Shown: positions 43,058-52,297 of the stretch, piece after piece
Layout: each line of letters begins with the position of its first letter
How positions within the stretch are numbered: position 1 is the first letter of the stretch
Assembly: GCA_013140695.1 (NCBI GenBank)
Contig: JABFSI010000103.1
Span: 1 to 64,000 of the forward strand
From: Sideroxydans sp.
GTDB lineage: Bacteria > Pseudomonadota > Gammaproteobacteria > Burkholderiales > Gallionellaceae
DNA: 64,000 nt
Reading direction: 5' to 3'
Translations under genes and position numbers: made by a program
Notes under the pieces: generated by a model
Seen by the model: the letters and a program-made list of their open reading frames with translations, nothing else
Databases searched by the model: none
Told to the model about the DNA's origin: nothing

Positions 43058-45002
43058 GCCACCTGCAACACGTACGCAAATTTTGTCTGGGTTCCCGCTC
43101 GAAATTTGGCCACAGGTCGATAAGAGCATATTTGTCGACAGCTCTGATAAAGCGAGTATCAAGCGCCACGAACATTATTGCTGTCGCGAATCCTCTGTCG
43201 TTGCCTACTTGAATAACGAGCCTTGGCGCGAAATCGAGAAGAACTTCGGACTATCAAGACAGTTTGTTAATCGTCTCATTCACAAGTGCCTTGCTACCCA
43301 TCCGGATGGCAAAATTTGGGGATTTCGGGCATTGCTACCCTTCATTCGCCAGAAGAGATATGACCGGTTGGCTAAGATAAAATCTGGACAGCAACATGGT
43401 GGACAGGCAGGAGCATTAACCCAGCTCTTCGAAACCTACCCGGACATTCAAGAATCCATCGAAGCGTTATTTCTCAAGAAAGTGGACAAGGTCATAACAG
43501 TCCACGAGGCGGTGATTTCTTTTAAATCGATTCACAAGCGATTCATAGATGCGTGTCGGGCGTCCGGCATCAAAGCAACCGACTATCCGTTCACATCCAA
43601 ATGGCTTGGGTACCACGGGCTCGTGAACTATCTGAAGCAACTTGCCTTGATACGGTATGGAGAAGCGGTGGCAGCAAGATTTGGAAAGGTTGCAGCGAGA
43701 AACCTCAATCTTGGCCTCTCCGCACAACCGTTGATGCCCGCGACCAGACCTTATTTTCGGGTTGAATTTGATGGCCATAAGGTAGACGTTAGCTTCATCA
43801 TCAAGATCCCAACGCCATACGGTCAGTGCGAAGAAAGGGTAGTGAACCGCTTGTGGATCCTAGTTATCCGGGAAACCCTCAGCGGCGCGATTCTCAGCTA
43901 CCACGTCACATACGGTCTCGAATACAACCAGCATGAGGTCGCCCAGTGCATCAAGAAGGCAATTCAGCCGTGGGTTCCCAGAAAAATCACCACGTCAGGA
44001 CTTTCTTATCCAGTGCATGGCGGCATGCCATCTCACATCATCAAAGAACTTGAGTGGGCAACGTTTCAGGAACTGCTGTATGACAACGCCAAAGCCAATC
44101 TTGCAAATACTAATACTCGCATCCTGACAGAAGTGGTCGGCGCTGCAGCCAATGCCGGTCCTGTTGACTCACCTGAACGGCGAGCATTCATTGAGCGATT
44201 CTTTGGACTGTTCGAAGAGAACGGATTTCATCGCCTTCCATCCACTCTCGGGAATAGCCCTCAAGATATCCGGCGAACCAAGCCAGAAAAGATGGCCGAG
44301 AAGTACAAGATCCGGCTTGAGCACATTGAGGATCTTGTCGAGATCCTGATCGCAGAATTCAATGGCCGACCATCACATGGCAATGGCTATCGTTCTCCAT
44401 TGGAGCGGCTTCAGTATTTCGTATCTCAGCCTGGGGTGATTATCCCCAAGCTGGATGAAAGCAAACGAAGGAGGTTACATATGTTTGATTATCGTATTTG
44501 CCGAACCATCAGAGGGAACATGAAAGAGGGCAAGCGCCCCTATGTCGAGATTCTTGGCGTTCGCTATACCAGTGAAATTCTGTCACAACAGCCAGAGCTT
44601 ATTGGCAAGAAGCTGGTCATCTACGTTGACCCACAGGACGGTCGTTTCGCACATGCCTATTTTGCGGATAGGGGAGAAGAGCTTGGCTTGCTCGACGCTA
44701 AAGGGTTCTGGGGAAGGACTCCACACACGCTGGAAATGCGCAAGGCCATACTGGAGGGGAAAATCAGGCAGTTCGAACATGAACTCGATAAAGAAGACCC
44801 AATTCACAGTTACCTGGATCAGCAAGCAAAAGACGCGCTTACCGAAAAGAAAGCCAGAAAGAAGTTTCTGAAAAACACACGTGGCTCACATCTTGAGGTT
44901 GTGGCGCCCACATTCTCACCTGACCACTCAAGGAAACGTGAAAGTAAGCTCAAGCGGGACGTGAGCGCGGAAATGTTCAGCCAAAAAGTCTTTCGAGTTT
45001 GA
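43044..45002 (+). CDS. tnsB: TnsB DDE transposase
   Basis: This is the 652-residue retroviral-integrase-type transposase that binds the end boxes and joins 3' ends to the target. The catalytic triad is D243 (EFDGHKVD), D347 (YDNAKANL) and E384 (FIERFFG). N-terminal helix-turn-helix segments (about 45-100 and 140-200) should recognise the 17-bp end repeats. The C-terminal tail (about 580-652) is basic and would contact TnsC. It is followed by tnsC 9 bp later. Family and intactness are clear. Confidence 0.95.
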   Translation: MPLCKPPATRTQILSGFPLEIWPQVDKSIFVDSSDKASIKRHEHYCCRESSVVAYLNNEPWREIEKNFGLSRQFVNRLIHKCLATHPDGKIWGFRALLPFIRQKRYDRLAKIKSGQQHGGQAGALTQLFETYPDIQESIEALFLKKVDKVITVHEAVISFKSIHKRFIDACRASGIKATDYPFTSKWLGYHGLVNYLKQLALIRYGEAVAARFGKVAARNLNLGLSAQPLMPATRPYFRVEFDGHKVDVSFIIKIPTPYGQCEERVVNRLWILVIRETLSGAILSYHVTYGLEYNQHEVAQCIKKAIQPWVPRKITTSGLSYPVHGGMPSHIIKELEWATFQELLYDNAKANLANTNTRILTEVVGAAANAGPVDSPERRAFIERFFGLFEENGFHRLPSTLGNSPQDIRRTKPEKMAEKYKIRLEHIEDLVEILIAEFNGRPSHGNGYRSPLERLQYFVSQPGVIIPKLDESKRRRLHMFDYRICRTIRGNMKEGKRPYVEILGVRYTSEILSQQPELIGKKLVIYVDPQDGRFAHAYFADRGEELGLLDAKGFWGRTPHTLEMRKAILEGKIRQFEHELDKEDPIHSYLDQQAKDALTEKKARKKFLKNTRGSHLEVVAPTFSPDHSRKRESKLKRDVSAEMFSQKVFRV

Positions 45003-45011
45003 GGAGGCCAT

Positions 45012-46007
45012 ATGATCTCAAGACCAAATTTTATCCGGCCATCAATTCCGGAAGGCTGCCATCCGATTCAAGCTGGTGGCTATGTAATCAGTACGCCATC
45101 CGTTTTCGAGATGGGCAATGAAATTTCAGAGTGGATCGAGCTGCGCCAATCAGGCGGAATGATCTATGGACCGCCAAGGTTCGGCAAGACCAGCGCTATC
45201 AAATATATCAAGCAGAAGCTGCTGCATGACTTCAACGCACGGCTGCCCATTGTCACCTTTGAATGTCAGAGCCACCAACTAGCAAGGGAGGGGGAGTTTT
45301 TCAGCGAATTTCTTAGAACAATGGGGCACGCGTTACCGCTGAAAGGCCACATTTCAGAGAAGCGCGAGCGGCTGTATTTGCATCTCCGAAACATGGCTGA
45401 ACAGAATCCTAATAGGAGGATCGTGATATTTCTGGACGAGGCGCAGAAACTTCACAAGGATCACTATGCATGGCTGGTCGATATATTCAACTATCTGGAT
45501 CAGGCAAAAATCACACCAACGTTCATTCTGGTCGGACAGCAGGAGTTGGCCAATAGGCGAAACGCCATGGTCATGGCCAAGCAGTTTCAAGTCGTTGGAC
45601 GATTCATGGTCAATGCACATCAATTTTCCGGCATTTCAAGCGAGAAGGAAGTCCAGGTATGTCTCCATGCCTATGACGAACAATCTGAATATCCGGAAGG
45701 CAGCGGTTGGTCGTATTCTCGCTTCTACTTCCCCGTTGCGTATCAACATGGTTGGCGATTGACGGACCAAGCAAGCAACGTCTGGACAGCTTTCATGGAA
45801 GCTCGTGAAAGCGGCCGGCTGCCTGGCTCGGCACAGATACCGATGAAATTTCTGACGGCCGCAATCGAATACATCCTTCGCAGGTATGAAAACCTGCGTG
45901 ATATTGAGCCGCACCTGTCGCTGCAGGTCTGGCGCGAAGCCATCAGGAAATCCCAATACCAGCTTTCGGGCGACTTCATTAGTGCAGACGAAGAGGTGAC
46001 TCAATGA
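45012..46007 (+). CDS. tnsC: TnsC/TniB-type AAA+ ATPase
   Basis: The 331-residue regulator has Walker A GPPRFGKTS at 53-61 and Walker B IVIFLDEAQKL at 138-148, and belongs to the TnsC/TniB AAA+ family. These proteins polymerise on target DNA, are recruited by TniQ/TnsD and activate the transposase. A GGAGG site precedes the start. Its size is closer to TniB (about 300) than to Tn7 TnsC (555). The stop overlaps the tniQ start by 4 bp. Confidence 0.92.
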   Translation: MISRPNFIRPSIPEGCHPIQAGGYVISTPSVFEMGNEISEWIELRQSGGMIYGPPRFGKTSAIKYIKQKLLHDFNARLPIVTFECQSHQLAREGEFFSEFLRTMGHALPLKGHISEKRERLYLHLRNMAEQNPNRRIVIFLDEAQKLHKDHYAWLVDIFNYLDQAKITPTFILVGQQELANRRNAMVMAKQFQVVGRFMVNAHQFSGISSEKEVQVCLHAYDEQSEYPEGSGWSYSRFYFPVAYQHGWRLTDQASNVWTAFMEARESGRLPGSAQIPMKFLTAAIEYILRRYENLRDIEPHLSLQVWREAIRKSQYQLSGDFISADEEVTQ

Positions 46008-47539
46008 TGATTTTCCAAGAACGGCCACCCAGCATCCTGAGTGGCTCCGGATACACTTGGGACGAGTCTTGGATTCTGCCCTATGAATCAATCCGGTCAT
46101 TGATTCACAAGTTCGCGGCTTTAAACCGCATCTCCCTGCCCGAATGCAAAAGACTCTTTAGACCCGAAAGGGGGGCAGGGGGCATTAGTGAGCTGGGCAC
46201 GAAACTCAGTCTGGACAAAGTGTCCCGGATAATTGGCCTCGGCACCAATCTTGAAATGAACCTGGTCGACAACCTAGCTCATCCTACAGACAGGTCGTCA
46301 CTCATATCGCCCCACCTCAGAACCTGTCCAATCTGTACAAAGCATCATTTTCATAGTGTCCTCCACCAGATACTGTCAATCAAGATGTGCCCAGTCCATT
46401 TCGTCGAACTTAACCTTACGACGTGCAGCTCATGTGGTGCACATCAGATGTATAAGGACATGAGTTTTTCCGTTGGCAAGTACAGTGCTACGCCGTGTAT
46501 CTGTGCGAAGTGCGGACAAAAGCTCTGGCAACCATACGACGATGCGATCGATTCATCTCGGCGCAACCTTCTCGTGCTCACAAACGAACAGAAAGCGAAA
46601 CTCCACGACTTGTATGAATGGTTCATGGCCTCTGCGAAGATTGCCGCCCGTAGTTCAAACTTGGGGCGTTGGGAGGCGATGTCCGGACTGGTGTTCTTTC
46701 CCGCGCCTATAGGCATGGTTCCCCATAAGAAATCGATCTACCAAATTAGGGGGCGTGAAATCATGGCGCACCGCGGAGTAGTTATTGGCCAGAATCCGCC
46801 ATTTCCAATACCTTATACAGTCAAGAAGGGCACGACCTACTCCGTCACTCAATATGGTTTTAAGCAAAAGGGCAGAGGTAATCAACCAGAGAATGACCAA
46901 CCGCGCCCTGATCCTCAGTTTAATGATTCCAGAATTGTCTATTCCGATGCCGACAAAGCTCTTAAAGATTCGCTCGGGCCAGTATATAAATCAATACGGA
47001 GACACATAGCCAAAACCTTTCTTGGGAGCGAGCATCGGAAATGTGCGCGATCCATTGAGAAGGCAATGTGGTGGGAACCTGGTCCTGACAGCGACACGCA
47101 TATCTGCCCTTGGGCATTCGCATACTTATTCTGGCGTCGGCACTGGGAAAAAGCAGCACGAACCCATCATCCACATAGATACGTGAACTGGAAATATTTT
47201 ATCTCCGCAAAAATATCAGCCGACGACTGCGGCGAAAATGAGTGGGCAAGTCGTCGAATATTTGCGCTTGAGTGCTATTGGACATTTCAAGAAACCGTGC
47301 TTTTGGCGCGAAAAATGTACTTGCGAAAGAAATTCAGCTGGGATCCCGCTCTGATTCGAGGGCGTCTAATTCCATACTGGTACATTGATAGTCAATCCAC
47401 TTACAGAAATCCTTCAATCTTGTGGTGGGGACGCCGAGCAATTCATTTAAAAAATCTTAGGCCACACGAATCCGCTAATCGCCACCGCCAGGTTGTAAAT
47501 GAGCAGGCTAAGATAGTTTACGGGTTGCCATTAATCTAG
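46004..47539 (+). CDS. tniQ: TniQ-family target selector of TnsD length
   Basis: The 511-residue protein has the TniQ zinc domain (CPICTKHHFH from C108, KMCPVH at 128-132, CSSC from C141, and CICAKC at 165-170) and a long C-terminal part. Tn7 TnsD has a similar length (508) and binds a fixed chromosomal site, while short TniQ proteins work with Cascade. The length therefore suggests site-specific insertion by TnsD. No second TniQ or Cas gene is present. The cognate site might be the 3' end of tatD or of the hybrid kinase gene, both near the insertion. Confidence 0.9.
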   Translation: MMIFQERPPSILSGSGYTWDESWILPYESIRSLIHKFAALNRISLPECKRLFRPERGAGGISELGTKLSLDKVSRIIGLGTNLEMNLVDNLAHPTDRSSLISPHLRTCPICTKHHFHSVLHQILSIKMCPVHFVELNLTTCSSCGAHQMYKDMSFSVGKYSATPCICAKCGQKLWQPYDDAIDSSRRNLLVLTNEQKAKLHDLYEWFMASAKIAARSSNLGRWEAMSGLVFFPAPIGMVPHKKSIYQIRGREIMAHRGVVIGQNPPFPIPYTVKKGTTYSVTQYGFKQKGRGNQPENDQPRPDPQFNDSRIVYSDADKALKDSLGPVYKSIRRHIAKTFLGSEHRKCARSIEKAMWWEPGPDSDTHICPWAFAYLFWRRHWEKAARTHHPHRYVNWKYFISAKISADDCGENEWASRRIFALECYWTFQETVLLARKMYLRKKFSWDPALIRGRLIPYWYIDSQSTYRNPSILWWGRRAIHLKNLRPHESANRHRQVVNEQAKIVYGLPLI

Positions 47540-47589
47540 TTCGTTCATGCCTAGTAAATCGTGAGGAATGAAATTCCTAGGAGGATGTA

Positions 47590-48237
47590 ATGGATATATT
47601 TTTTGACACAGAGTTTTCTGGGACGGAAAAGACGAAAGGGCATCGCTACCTGATTTCAATCGGTTGTGTATCATCTGAAGGGCACGAGTTCTATGCTGAA
47701 CTTACCGACACATGGGATGAAAGCCTGTGTTCTTTTTTTACCATTGCGAACGTTCTACCGTTGCTTCAAGGAGGCGTATTTGAAATGGGTTTAGATGAAC
47801 TGGCGGTACGACTCAAAAACTGGGTTGAAAATCTAACTGAGGAGCAGGTTACTTTTCGCAGCGATGCCCCGAACTTTGACTGGCCATTCTTGCAGGAAAT
47901 ATTTGGGTTTATTGGTTGGCCAAGAAACCTAAACCGTCAGTGCGGCACAATTTTTTTTGAAGATGAACTTCAGCAGTTGAGCTACGACAGAGCGCTTGAG
48001 GATTACTGGAAATCCCCTGTTCACGCACAATTGAGACACCATGCACTGATAGATGCAAAGAGCCTACGGTTTGCCTGGTGGCACGCGACAGCAAGCGAAA
48101 TGTCAGAGGATAAATTTCAAGAATTGATATCTTCCCTTATGCAGATTGGACTCGGCGATGGCGGCAATGGATATAGATATTGGTCGGGTGTGGTAGCGAA
48201 TCTAAAGAAATTACGTACATTGGCGGTAAATAAGTAG
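47590..48237 (+). CDS. DEDD-type 3'-5' exonuclease-like protein
   Basis: The 215-residue protein has the exonuclease motifs FFDTEF near 4-9, SDAPNFDWPFL near 94-104 and HHALIDAKSL near 151-160, which give the four acidic residues plus histidine of DEDDh enzymes. It resembles the 3'-5' exoribonuclease-like family seen in mobile elements. AGGAGG lies upstream. It is a cargo gene between tniQ and the right end. Nucleic acid degradation is likely; its biological role is unknown. Confidence 0.72.
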   Translation: MDIFFDTEFSGTEKTKGHRYLISIGCVSSEGHEFYAELTDTWDESLCSFFTIANVLPLLQGGVFEMGLDELAVRLKNWVENLTEEQVTFRSDAPNFDWPFLQEIFGFIGWPRNLNRQCGTIFFEDELQQLSYDRALEDYWKSPVHAQLRHHALIDAKSLRFAWWHATASEMSEDKFQELISSLMQIGLGDGGNGYRYWSGVVANLKKLRTLAVNK

Positions 48238-48367
48238 GGAGTGTTTTCCAAGTGTGTTTCTTCAATTGAGACATGGCCGCCCACAGGCAGTAATGTGTCT
48301 GATTGCCGTCGGTAACTGTGTCGAACTTCTGAACGACCGCATATATCGTGTGATGGCCTCGGTCGTG

Positions 48368-49498
48368 TCAGAGTAGGTGAGGCATGGGGGGCAAGTCGTG
48401 CATGAAGGTGTCGTTCTTCCACTCGCTGTCCATGGCGGTGATGCGATGGACAAACGCGTTGCTCACCTTGTCGGAATGGTTGATTAGCCCTTGCAGCAGA
48501 TTGAAGCTTTCGGTTTGGGCACTGTTCCATGCCTTCTTGCGTGCCAATAGTTCCGGCAGCCGGTGTTTCTCTACAAAGTCCTGATACTTTCCGATCAAGC
48601 CCACCGTCACATCGGCAAGCTGGATGCCGGGGACTGCCTTAGAATCAGAGAATCGATAGTCGATGCCCTGAGCGCGTTGTTTGAAGCCTTCAGCGCTCAA
48701 GCTTTTCTCAACTTGTATTTCGCGATCGAAGACGTGAACGGCGTTCTTAAACAGCAAGATGGGCATCGTAAAGAAAGAACTGAAGCTATCAATGAGCACG
48801 TCCGCATCATCATCGACAAGGAAGGCGAGCTCGGTTAGGACTTTGGCCTTTCTGAGCAATTCTTTGAGCATATGGGTCGGTAGGTTGCCGACCCTCGGAT
48901 TGTGGAGATTGAGAAAGGCCTCCACGTCTGCGATGAAGTCAGCGACCATACTGCGCTGGATGTTGGGGTAGCCATGATGCTTCATCAGAGCCAGGAACGC
49001 CGGCTTGTCCATGCAGGCAATCCGATAGAGCTCATTCTTCATCTCCCTGCGACCGTAGCTGAAGGCGTCAAAACGCTCGCTGGCCAAGATTGAATCGACA
49101 ATGTCCACGATAGACCAATAGACGATGTTGATGCTCGAGTAGTGGATGGCGAGTTGGTGCTCGGTCAGCCAGATTAAAAACCGCGCCATCTTTCTCGACG
49201 CCAAGACCGCCTCAAAGTCACCGCTGGCGACGTGCTTGAACTTGATTTCTGGCGCGTTATCTTGCAAGTCTAGGGCGGCGCGCAGCGATGCGATCTCAGG
49301 CAGGACTTGCCCCTCTTGGAGGGCAATACCGCCGAGAACGAAGTTCTTGTGTTCCGAGACGTTGGTTCCATCGTCCGTAAGCAGGAACCTACGGATGTTG
49401 TTGGTCTCGTCGTAGTAAAAGGCGAACTTGTCATCAGCCCGGCGAATTCCGTAGGCGTTGATCATCATGGCGCGCATGTTGGCCCAATCGATTTCCAT
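48368..49498 (-). CDS. DUF3800-family protein
   Basis: The 376-residue minus-strand protein has FYYDETNN near the N-terminus (28-35) and PGIQLADVTVGLIGKY near 285-300, the paired motifs of DUF3800 proteins, which have an RNase H-like fold and are common in defence islands and phage-borne loci. The start at 49498 is chosen because AGGAG lies 6-7 bp upstream; in-frame starts at 49519 and 49561 lack that site. It converges with the exonuclease gene; no terminator is clear between them. The function is unproven, with a nuclease-like role likely. Confidence 0.78.
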   Translation of the reverse strand: MEIDWANMRAMMINAYGIRRADDKFAFYYDETNNIRRFLLTDDGTNVSEHKNFVLGGIALQEGQVLPEIASLRAALDLQDNAPEIKFKHVASGDFEAVLASRKMARFLIWLTEHQLAIHYSSINIVYWSIVDIVDSILASERFDAFSYGRREMKNELYRIACMDKPAFLALMKHHGYPNIQRSMVADFIADVEAFLNLHNPRVGNLPTHMLKELLRKAKVLTELAFLVDDDADVLIDSFSSFFTMPILLFKNAVHVFDREIQVEKSLSAEGFKQRAQGIDYRFSDSKAVPGIQLADVTVGLIGKYQDFVEKHRLPELLARKKAWNSAQTESFNLLQGLINHSDKVSNAFVHRITAMDSEWKNDTFMHDLPPMPHLL

Positions 49499-49726
49499 CC
49501 GGCTCTCCTGCGAACTCATTTGGCCAGCGGTTCTGTTCCCGCTGGTTTGAGCTTGAACCACTCGATACGCTCAACCAAAGTCTTGTGGATTTCAGCGCTG
49601 AGCTGCGTCAGGTTCATTTCAGAGTGTTGCGTCATTAATTTTTTGCCTAACAAAACCGACCTTATTTCAAAACCCTTTGGCCTTGCGTCGGACGCTACCG
49701 AAAAGGGGGAGAAGGTCTATCTATGT
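49499..49726. other. Non-coding stretch inside the right end
   Basis: No gene is supported between the DUF3800 start and the right-end boxes. It holds that gene's promoter region, but I see no clear -35/-10 pair. Confidence 0.45.
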
Positions 49727-49775
49727 TGTAAACACTTTTAGTCTCTGGATGTAAACACTTTTAGTCAAACAGACA
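49727..49775. repeat. Right transposon end with two TnsB-type boxes
   Basis: TGTAAACACTTTTAGTC occurs twice, at 49727-49743 and 49750-49766, spaced 23 bp. AAACAGACA follows, and the element ends at 49775. These are inverted relative to the left-end boxes. Confidence 0.9.
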
Positions 49776-49902
49776 GCATTAGTGAGCGATTGTTTTTGGG
49801 AGCTGCAATATCATTTTACATAATATACATTATGCGAAATATAGATCGGGTGTAGTCAACTAAAAAATATAAGGGATATTGCTTAATATATATATTAATT
49901 AG

Positions 49903-50673
49903 TTAGTTATTGTTTAACCGAAAAAGCGTGTTGAAGTTATGGCTAGTTGTTTCGCCGACCTCTTGCAGAGAAATGTTCTTTAATTTGGCTATTTCTTCGG
50001 CCACGAATTTGACGTATGCGGGTTGATTCGTTTTTCCGCGATATGGCGTTGGTGCCAAATACGGTGAATCGGTTTCAATGAGGATTCTATCCAATGGGAT
50101 GGCTTGGGCGACTTCTTTAATTTGCGTCGCGTTCTTGAATGTCAGGATGCCAGAAAAGGAAATGTAAAAACCAAGATTGATAGCCGCTTTAGCCACTTGC
50201 AGATTTTCAGTAAAGCAATGCATTACGCCCCCCACTTGACCAGCGTCTTCCTCATTCATGATTTGCAGCGTATCTATCGCCGCCGCACGGGTGTGAATGA
50301 TGAGAGGTTTAGCACATTCTTTTGCAGCACGAATATGAGTGCGGAAACGTTCACGCTGCCACTCCAAGTCTCCAGTTAGGCGGTAATAATCAAGACCAGT
50401 TTCTCCAATAGCGATGACTTTTGGATGAAGTGCCAGACTCACTAATTCAGCTTGTGTTGGCTCCGCTTCAAGCTCGTAATCTGGGTGTACACCTACGGAC
50501 GCATAAAGATTGTCGTGATTTTCAGCCAAGGCCAATACTTGCGGGAAAGAGGCTAAATCGACAGAAACACAAAGCGCATGTGTCACCAAGTTGACTTGCA
50601 TATTGCCTAACAAAGTGTCTATGTCTTTGAGAAGATCAGGGAAATTTAGGTGGCAGTGGGAATCAATAAACAT
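49903..50673 (-). CDS. tatD: TatD-family metal-dependent deoxyribonuclease
   Basis: The 256-residue TIM-barrel hydrolase of the TatD/YcfH type has metal ligands in FIDSHCHLNF (H7, H9), an AIGETGLDYY segment at about 90-99, IHTRAA near 125-130, and METDSPYLAP near 201-210. The family acts as a DNase or repair exonuclease. It is the last gene of the fab-tmk-holB cluster, 6 bp downstream of holB. The transposon inserted about 127 bp beyond its stop codon. There is no terminator-like hairpin in the AT-rich gap (49856-49902). Confidence 0.94.
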   Translation of the reverse strand: MFIDSHCHLNFPDLLKDIDTLLGNMQVNLVTHALCVSVDLASFPQVLALAENHDNLYASVGVHPDYELEAEPTQAELVSLALHPKVIAIGETGLDYYRLTGDLEWQRERFRTHIRAAKECAKPLIIHTRAAAIDTLQIMNEEDAGQVGGVMHCFTENLQVAKAAINLGFYISFSGILTFKNATQIKEVAQAIPLDRILIETDSPYLAPTPYRGKTNQPAYVKFVAEEIAKLKNISLQEVGETTSHNFNTLFRLNNN

Positions 50674-50679
50674 GCGGCA

Positions 50680-51687
50680 TTAGGATTTTTGGAAGAGTTG
50701 CAGATAAGAAATAAGCAAGGATTCAAAGACTAACTTGGCATTTAGAGGGTGGTCAGCCGAACGTCTGGCCTCTTGCAGATCGCGCTGGAAGCTCAATAAA
50801 GTTTGAGTAGCTGCGTCATTTGCCAGTCTGTCTATCGCATCGGTATATTCAGAAAAATAGCGGACTTGCCCCGTTAGCTTGGCGATATATAAATCATGAG
50901 TCCATTGTTGGAGGCAATGAATGATATGAATCGGCTTACTTCGCTGCAAGCTATCTGCCAGAGATAAGGCATCCATTGTCTTAGGCTGTTGAAGCGCGTT
51001 GAGTAGTAGTTGACGCGCATCAGCGCCTTCGCCCTGTTCTGCCCAGACTAAGGCTTGCAAAGGTGAGAATCCAGTTTGAGCGAGTGCATGATGCGGGTTC
51101 TTGACTCCTTGAGTCGTGAGCCACGCAGCACCAATCTCACGACTAGGTGTGTTCACTGTAAAGCCCAAACAGCGACTCAATATTGTCGGCAATAAATGTT
51201 GAGGACGATGTGTGACTAACAAAAACAATAGCTTATCGCTAGGCTCTTCCAAAGTTTTAAGCAAAGAATTCGCCGCGTTCAAATTCATTGTTTCGGCTGG
51301 ACAAATGATTACCACACGATAGTCGCCTCGATGCGCAGATAAGTTGCTGAATGCTGAAAGGTCGCGAATTTGTTCAACCGTTATTTCACGAGAAGGTTTT
51401 TTCCCCCCCACCTTTTCGTCGGGGTCCTCCACAGTTAACGCGGCAGGCTGAATTATCCGAAAATCTGGGTGATTGCCTTGTAACAACCAATGACAGGAAT
51501 CGCATTTGCCACATGCCATTCCACTCGAAGTTGGATGTGAACAGAGTAATGCGTGGGCAAAATTAAGCGCTAAATCGAGTTTTCCTATCCCTTGCGCACC
51601 TTTCAATAACAACGCATTAGGCAAATGAGTGTGTAAGCCTTGTAAGACTTGCCATGATTCATGCTGCCAAGGATATAGATATTTCAT
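50680..51687 (-). CDS. holB: DNA polymerase III delta-prime subunit
   Basis: HolB is part of the clamp loader that opens and loads the sliding clamp. The 335-residue protein has the degenerate P-loop GAQGIGKLD at 30-38 expected for delta-prime and the four zinc cysteines C49, C59, C62 and C65. The loop TLEEPSDKLLF near 143-153 is also typical. It overlaps nothing, starting 1 bp after tmk and ending 6 bp before tatD. No PilZ-domain gene lies between it and tatD, unlike in many relatives. Confidence 0.95.
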   Translation of the reverse strand: MKYLYPWQHESWQVLQGLHTHLPNALLLKGAQGIGKLDLALNFAHALLCSHPTSSGMACGKCDSCHWLLQGNHPDFRIIQPAALTVEDPDEKVGGKKPSREITVEQIRDLSAFSNLSAHRGDYRVVIICPAETMNLNAANSLLKTLEEPSDKLLFLLVTHRPQHLLPTILSRCLGFTVNTPSREIGAAWLTTQGVKNPHHALAQTGFSPLQALVWAEQGEGADARQLLLNALQQPKTMDALSLADSLQRSKPIHIIHCLQQWTHDLYIAKLTGQVRYFSEYTDAIDRLANDAATQTLLSFQRDLQEARRSADHPLNAKLVFESLLISYLQLFQKS

Positions 51688-51688
51688 T

Positions 51689-52297
51689 TCAAAGTGTTGA
51701 AAGAATATCTGAAAGTGACTGATTAACTTCTGAAATGGTTTTCTCTGCGTGAATTACTACGATTCGTTGCGGAGATTGAGTCGCTCTTGCGAGATAAACT
51801 TGGCGCACTCGCTCAAAAAACTCGCCCTTTTCCTGCTCAAATCGATCCAAACTCAAGTTGCTAGCAAGGCGCTTTCTTGCTTCCTCGATGGGAATATCAA
51901 ACAACAATGTTAAGTCGGGTTGTAAATCCTCATGCACCCATCGTTCTAATTGTTCAAGTTTTGCCAGAGGCACTCCCCTCCCCCCACCTTGATATGCAAA
52001 ACTGGCATCACTAAATCGATCCGAGATAACCCAAATACCTTGCTGCAAAGCAGGCCGTATTACTTTTTCTACATGCTCTCGACGTGCAGCGAACATCAAC
52101 ATCGCCTCGGTTTCAATATGCATAGGTTGATTCAGTAGCATTTCGCGCAGTTGTTCTCCCAACGGAGTGCCACCTGGCTCACGAGTGACTATCAATGGAA
52201 TGCCTCGCTGGCGTAAAGCTTCGGCAAACCATGCCAGTCCCGTGCTCTTACCTGCGCCGTCCACTCCTTCAAAGGTGATAAATTTAGCTTTGCTCAT
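51689..52297 (-). CDS. tmk: Thymidylate kinase
   Basis: Tmk phosphorylates dTMP to dTDP in DNA precursor synthesis. The 202-residue protein has [11 protein letters not shown] at about 9-19 (P-loop), TREPGG near 38-43, and [18 protein letters not shown] near 89-106 (DR-type motif and lid region). Its start overlaps the mltG stop by 4 bp. The gene pairs tmk-holB are typical of proteobacterial fab clusters. All expected residues are present. Confidence 0.96.
   Translation of the reverse strand: MSKAKFITFEGVDGAGKSTGLAWFAEALRQRGIPLIVTREPGGTPLGEQLREMLLNQPMHIETEAMLMFAARREHVEKVIRPALQQGIWVISDRFSDASFAYQGGGRGVPLAKLEQLERWVHEDLQPDLTLLFDIPIEEARKRLASNLSLDRFEQEKGEFFERVRQVYLARATQSPQRIVVIHAEKTISEVNQSLSDILSTL

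Larger units (their letters stand above)
19632..49775 (+). mobile_element. Tn7-like transposon carrying a defence island, 30,144 bp
   Basis: The left end starts TGTCTG (19632) and the right end finishes CAGACA (49775), an inverted pair. Both ends hold several copies of a 17-bp box (consensus TGTAAACACTTTTAGTC) in the orientation expected for TnsB sites. The flanking 5-bp GCATT at 19627-19631 and 49776-49780 is a perfect target duplication, as Tn7 relatives make. Inside are tnsA, tnsB, tnsC and a long tniQ/tnsD, plus about 20 kb of cargo. No CRISPR array, cas gene or tnsE-like gene was seen. Cargo and ends all look intact, so it may still be mobile. Confidence 0.95.

Noticed and set aside
19632-49775. 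CRISPR-associated Tn7-like element (CAST)
   Set aside because: No cas genes, Cas12k-like frame or repeat-spacer array were seen; the single TniQ is of TnsD length.
19632-49775. Tn5053/Tn402-type element
   Set aside because: These lack tnsA and carry a resolvase; here a tnsA with E-D-ELK residues is present and no resolvase gene is seen.
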